Assembly: GCA_015039365.1 (NCBI GenBank)
Contig: WION01000073.1
Location: 1-64,000 of the forward strand
Length of the DNA stretch: 64,000 bases
DNA from: Amanita rubescens
Lineage: Eukaryota; Basidiomycota; Agaricomycetes; Agaricales; Amanitaceae
Direction of reading: 5' to 3'
Shown: piece after piece, positions 59,735-64,000 of the stretch
Layout of the letters: each line of letters starts with the position of its first letter
How positions within the stretch are numbered: the stretch's first letter is position 1
Made by a program: the position numbers and the translations under genes
The notes under the pieces: model-generated
What the model was told of the DNA's origin: nothing
The model's database searches: none
The model's input: the letters and a program-made list of their open reading frames with translations, nothing else

Positions 59735-60238
59735 TCTCCGATGACCTCCTGACGCCATACACCTGGTTGCTCTGCATGATTGATACTGCTGGTACTATTG
59801 ATCTGTGTGAATAGTAGAACAAAGCGTGCGTCTCCGTGATTTTAATATTCTTGGTCCAGAGAGCAAGGGGGACATCGCTTGTGGCAGGCGGTGCTATCCA
59901 CGACTCGACGTCCCAAAAGGAATCTCCGACGTCGACTGGAATCTCGGCTGAAAATCGTTTGCGGAGTACTGGTACGGTTAATGCAGACTTCAGGCCATTG
60001 TAAAATAGTATGCCTGTACGAAACGCATGCTACGTGATCGCGTTCAGCATCCTATCAATACGTGAACATGAATACATACCGTGTCTGCATCGCCTTCGCG
60101 CCGCAAAGCCTCTTCAAGTCTTCGGCGGATAATTGGCACGTGGTCGTAAACGACGATGTTGGTTGAAAACATGGCGCTTGCTGTTCGAATAGTTCCAATC
60201 ATCGCGGCCTCTCCCTTCCCCCAAATAGAGTTTTGCAT
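59735..60238 (-). pseudogene. Member of a head-to-head duplicated gene pair, unknown family
   Basis: Minus-strand exon from ATG 60236-60238 contains IVVYDHVPIIRRRLEEALRR and ends at a good donor near 60080. A second exon-like piece from about 60014 downwards reads ILFYNGLKSALTVPVLRKRF, then FWDVESWIAPPATSDVPLAL and HALFYYSHRSIVPAVSI. The joint is out of frame by one base with the only donor/acceptor available, so I call it broken. The same blocks occur in the divergent partner at 60363. I do not recognise the family. Confidence 0.5.
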
Positions 60239-60362
60239 TGCGAAATATAATTCTGCTCATGTCTCCCTTCGCCATTGTCACACACATTGTCCCACACAGA
60301 TTCTATAAACACTATTTAAGTAGGAAAGGACCAGAAGTTCTGGACGAGACATACCTCAGTCA

Positions 60363-60830
60363 TGCAGACCACGCAAGTTGTTGCGTATGACCACATTCCC
60401 ATAATCAGCCACAGACAGGATGACGCGTTGCATCGTGATGCCGAAACAGAACCGGTGGATAGTACTCATCTCAACCAGGCGTAGCAACTTGGTTTGTCAG
60501 AAAGGCATACTCATTTACAATGGCATGAAGTCAGCGTGGCTAGAGCCAGTGATCCGCAAACGGTTTTCAGACGATACGCTTGTTGAGGTGGGGAGAGGGG
60601 AGGAAACGGTCAACGTGGACGATGGGGAAGTGCATGAGTTGTCGGAAAGGCATGCAAATGGTTTTCAGATGATACGCTCGTTGAGGTGGGAGAGGGTGAG
60701 GAAACGGTCAACGTAGATGATAGGGAAGTGCTGAGATACATCAAACGTTGCCTAGACTTTTGTAACAGGAGGAAATCACAGACACTGGCGTGGGGACACG
60801 TAGATCATCGTTGGACTATGACTAGGTAGG
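60363..60830 (+). pseudogene. Divergent partner of the head-to-head pair, decayed
   Basis: Plus-strand ATG at 60363 gives MQTTQVVAYDHIPIISHRQ, matching IVVYDHVPIIRRR of the minus-strand neighbour; then GILIYNGMKSAWLEPVIRKR (about 60508-60567) matches ILFYNGLKSALTVPVLRKR. The first frame stops early (DSTHLNQA*) with no proper intron before the second block. The region following has undergone a ~98-bp tandem duplication. Confidence 0.5.
60562..60735 (+). repeat. 98-bp tandem duplication
   Basis: GGTTTTCAGACGATACGCTT...GAGGAAACGGTCAACGTGGA at 60562-60659 is repeated from 60660 with a few differences. Both units read FSDDTLVEVG-like peptides, with the second in a frame open to about 60828. Confidence 0.75.
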
Positions 60831-60884
60831 TAGAATGTAGTCTCCCGTAGTCAGACCAATAAATTCGGTCTTTTTTGACGTGAT

Positions 60885-60960
60885 GCACGACGACGGTAGA
60901 ATGCAGCCACGCGTTCTTGAATATAAAAAACATAAGGTGCGGAGGTTGGTCGGGTGATGG
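60885..60960 (+). repeat. Copy of the ankyrin-gene promoter segment
   Basis: GGTAGAATGCAGCCACGCGTTCTTGAATATAAAAAA resembles 53005-53055 upstream of the ankyrin gene. No gene with ankyrin similarity follows here. Confidence 0.5.
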
Positions 60961-61152
60961 AAGATGGTGTACGGCCGCGCGAGTTTTAACGGCCTCCGGG
61001 CTTGGCGTCAGGGTTCACCGAGTACTCGAACCCCTGATCACTCAATCACACGCCAGCTCTATCCCACCACCCATTCGACCGTCCTCGCTAGGTGAGTAGA
61101 GCAGCATCGGATGATATGTATACTCACGCACAATATCCAGTGATTTAGACTC

Positions 61153-62488
61153 ATGGATTCCTTACGGTTATCCAGGAGGGAAAAGTTGGCCCCCGTTAAC
61201 GAAAGCGGTAGTATCGATGATCCCTTCAGACACTTGCCAAACGAGTTGCTCGGCCGCGTTTTTGTTCTATGTTGTGACTCCCCACTCCGGGTGCTCAACA
61301 GCCAACTCGAAGTTCCGCATCAACAAATTATCTCTCAAGTGTGTTCGAGGTGGCGCCAGGTCGCTTTAAGCATTGGTGCCCTATGGAGTAATGTTCACGT
61401 CGAAAAGTTTGATGCAAACGATCCGTCCTACCCGCGTAGCCTACGCGTGTACCAGATGTGGGTCGATCGAGCTGGCGACTATCCATTGACTGTATCGATT
61501 TACTGTTATTCTGCGCATCCCGACTTTTACAAAGTCTTTCTGGACTTCATTGCTCCATTTCAGATTAAAAAGCTCGACATCGATTTGCCGTTCCATCGTT
61601 TGGTGGATTTACCGTCCTTGAACGTGGAAGAGTTTACGATTGCGGGGATCAACTTCCTACGGAAGAACGAGGACCGAATGGCATCTCAATTCATGGAAAA
61701 AACACGACGCATTTGTATTGGGAATGTTTTAACATCTTCGGAAGAGTGCGAGCCGAAGTTCAAAGAGTTGTTTTTGTCGTGGCACCAGTTGCGGTCTTTC
61801 GAGTGTGACTCTTACAGCGTGTCCCTTTCAACCTGGTTGAATGTCTTGGGCCAATCTGGGACGGTTCAGTATCTCGAATGGTGCCATTTGACCATAGCCA
61901 ATGCAGGAAGTGGACCACTGGTTAGGGTTTGTATGCCCAATCTGCACTTTCTCAGCTTGAAACTGGTAGATGTGCAACCAGATGTCGTCATTCCTCTAAT
62001 TGCGGTTCCCAATATCACCACCCTCGAAATCTCTTTCCAGGATGATTGGGAGTCTTCCGATCCATATAATGTTATAAAACGGCACTACAATTTACGTCAA
62101 TTGCATCAAATCCGGTTTCGGGGCCCGGGATTTCCCCTCCTGCATTGGACAGATTCTGGCAGACGCGCCTATGATCCATACATTGGTCCTACAGTGCAAG
62201 CCTATATTGGATACCCAAGATCGGGAGGGTATTGCTAGCGGGCGGTTAGGACGTTGCCTTACGACACTGCGTGTCAATCGTTGCAGCAACTTAGAAGAAT
62301 GGCTTGATATGATCGAGACTCGACAAAGGAATGTGAAATCGGCAGTCATGAAAGCGTCGAACTGGCAAGAAATGTTTACGGGGATAAAATCGGTTGAAGT
62401 ATTGTTAGTGCCATACAGTGCTACTAGGGACTATAAGGAAAGAGTGGCTACTCTGAAGTCACTTGGTACCACTCTCAAATTCGTTTGA
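61153..62488 (+). pseudogene. F-box protein, copy 5, one frame break
   Basis: ATG at 61153 (MDSLRLSRREKLAP) with the conserved 5' UTR intron at 61092-61148. F-box HLPNELLGRVFVLCCDS and SQVCSRWRQVAL are intact and the frame is open for 361 codons. One extra base near 62150 (CCTGCATT versus CCGCATT in copy 2) then shifts frame and gives a stop at 62236; the ancestral frame continues open to 62488 (MIHTLVLQCKPILD...TLKFV). A truncated protein with complete F-box could be made. Confidence 0.85.
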
Positions 62489-62694
62489 GAGAAAAAAGGG
62501 AATGAGAGTAGAATGCCGCGAGATGAAATGCGGAAATCTGCTCGTAGCGTTTACCTGACTACGTATGTTATTTTTGGAAATACGCAAGCCTAATAGCACG
62601 TGCGTTCAGGGATCCCTTCCTGAGCGCGTTCAGACGCCATGTTGCCAAGTGCCGGTCGTGAGAAGTTTATCTGTCCCCAATTTCTTCAGGTGCA
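62489..62694. other. Spacer between F-box copy 5 and phosphodiesterase fragment
   Basis: Homologous to 30230-30437 (inverted); no gene. Confidence 0.5.
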
Positions 62695-63293
62695 TTCCTG
62701 ACATGCGCCTGTCGTATCTGCACGCCTGGCTGGCGCTTGGAATCCCTCAAACTTCACCAATTCCGTTCCGGGCGCACTAGCGCTTTCACGTAAGCATTGT
62801 CGCCAATACATCCCCCTTCGACCTATGGTATGATATTTAACAATGATTGGACACATGATCCTGTTCTGAAATCGACATTCCCGGCCGACCTGACGGATCC
62901 CAACACGATTCCAACTGAGAACCATGATCCGGTTTACTACCCCGAACCCAAGGAGCATTTGACTCAACAGCAGGCCCAAGCCGTGATTCAAGAAGGCATC
63001 GCGAACGTGGCCAAGGTGCTCCAAGCAAATGACGGTTCTAGCACCTGTACCCAGTGTCAAAACGCCTTGGCCGCAGCTCAACTGGCCGTTCAGTCGGCGC
63101 CGTCGTTGGTTCCGGATGCCATGGTTTCCCTATGCAAATCTGCCCAGTTCGCCTCTAATACGTCTTGCGAAAACGACTTCAACGCGACCAACTTTAGAGC
63201 TGTTTGGACGACCGTACTCTACTTTGCTGGCTTAGATGGGCAATATATCTGTCGTGCCATCGGCAGCATCTGCCCGGAGCCGCAGAGGCTGGG
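62695..63293 (+). pseudogene. 5' fragment of acid sphingomyelinase-like phosphodiesterase
   Basis: It carries the saposin-like N-terminal part (DPVLKSTFPADLTDPNTIPT, CTQCQNALAAAQLAVQSAP, GLDGQYICRAIGSICPEP) and ends before the metallophosphatase domain. The splice acceptor and the first codons of exon 2 (SYYFSPATPT in the other copy) have been deleted at about 62850, and the signal region is shortened. Where the 27.9-30.1 kb copy has a frame break (near 29489) this fragment reads through, so the lesion is specific to the other copy. Homology ends near 63293. Confidence 0.85.
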
Positions 63294-63299
63294 GCGCGC

Positions 63300-63385
63300 A
63301 AATAAGGGTGCAGAGGTAAGAGCGCGGGGGTAAGAGCGCGGAGGGAAGGGTGCAGGGGTAAGGGCACGGAGGTAAGAGCGTGGCA
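63300..63385 (+). repeat. G-rich minisatellite at duplication breakpoint
   Basis: Irregular repeats of a unit near GGTAAGAGCGCGGG / GGTAAGGGCACGGA, about 14-15 bp, starting immediately after the phosphodiesterase fragment. Confidence 0.7.
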
Positions 63386-64000
63386 TGGTAGGGGAGAGGT
63401 GGGGATGACGTATGAGGTGCGAGGTGGGAAAGGCAGTGCGAGGTGGGTAGGATGTGCGTTACTGACGATTAGGCTGATGTGTTCGTTGATATCAGGAAAG
63501 TTGCCGAGGGGAAAGGTTTCAGATGGGATTGGGGTAGGAGGAAGTTAAGTTGTATTTGGCGAGGAGAGTCCCGCAAGATTTCGTCGTGAGATGAAAGGCA
63601 TCCTCTCGGGCAAGAAGTCGAAGTAAGGTTTGTCAGTTCTGCGGAGACGGTTGTCATGGTTATGATGATTCAGCTTCGGTGGATGGATGAAGTGAGGTAC
63701 CCATCCTCTGCCTTGCAGAACAGGGCTTTGCCGTCGTCGAATGAAGGGGATTGACAAGTGTTAAAGGGTGCCCTTTCTTGGCGCAAACGGCGCACGCGGC
63801 AGTCAAAGGATCGTCGCCATGACGGTTGTGAAAGGGCCGAGATGCGGAAGGATTGGCCAGAGAAGGGTTTCAGGAAATCTGGAGGATTGGGACGAGTGTT
63901 TGAAGTATTTTATTTCGATTTCCCGAATCGCTTTGTAGTGTTTTGAATTCAAATGGGTCCGAGGGTGGTCTTCATGAATTTGTAGGTCGACGGGATTGAT
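63386..64000. other. Unassigned right end
   Basis: No gene is supported. The composition remains purine-rich (GGxGAGGTG words to about 63470). Short open frames on both strands lack recognisable content. Confidence 0.4.

Larger units (their letters stand above)
61075..63293 (+). repeat. Inverted segmental duplication, right arm (F-box + 5' part of phosphodiesterase)
   Basis: Counterpart of 29480-31880, opposite orientation, sharing coding and noncoding sequence. The right breakpoint at about 63290 lies within the phosphodiesterase coding region, next to a G-rich minisatellite. Confidence 0.85.

Noticed and set aside
59211..59744. 177-codon plus-strand open frame
   Set aside because: It begins in a dispersed repeat, has no domain and overlaps the minus-strand gene remnant.

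Overview
This 64 kb window is nuclear DNA of a filamentous basidiomycete, most likely an Agaricomycete. The genes carry many short introns of about 50-60 nt, including GC-AG introns and micro-exons. There is a fungal eL8 gene, a glutaminase of the yeast SNO/PDX2 type, and an expanded single-exon F-box family of a kind common in mushrooms. I cannot name the genus. No rRNA or convincing tRNA gene, no CRISPR array and no intact transposon was seen.

Layout. 1-1357 (-): the edge-truncated gene of a PLP-independent decarboxylase of the phosphatidylserine decarboxylase / PsiD-like family. 2.1-4.3 kb (-): a truncated pseudogene of a large ankyrin protein, whose longer but also decayed copy lies inverted at 53.1-59.0 kb (+). 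5.1-10.4 kb is an ordinary housekeeping block: eL8, a two-RRM RNA-binding protein and the PLP-synthase glutaminase. 10.4-19.2 kb is a tandem array of three S10 serine carboxypeptidases (remnant, recent pseudogene, intact) whose duplication unit also carried the 3' end of the glutaminase gene. 19.8-20.9 kb holds an intact viperin-like (RSAD2) radical-SAM gene, followed by a decayed DUF4743-Nudix gene.

23-36 kb and 61-63.3 kb hold five F-box paralogues (one on + and three on - in the first stretch, one on + in the second) and an acid-sphingomyelinase-like phosphodiesterase. An F-box plus phosphodiesterase block is duplicated in inverted orientation between about 29.5-31.9 kb and 61.1-63.3 kb. 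A small predicted secreted protein lies at 25.6 kb. 36.3-52.6 kb is again mostly single-copy: a DUF899 thioredoxin-like protein, a long disordered protein, a nodulin-like MFS transporter, a WD40/inositol-polyphosphate 5-phosphatase and a conserved basidiomycete protein of unknown function.

The genes do not form one pathway. The main theme is a core block interleaved with duplicated, decaying accessory genes. Many reading-frame breaks are single-base differences; they are concentrated in duplicated genes but also occur in the MFS and 5-phosphatase genes, so some may be assembly errors. The most interesting intact gene is the fungal viperin homologue.
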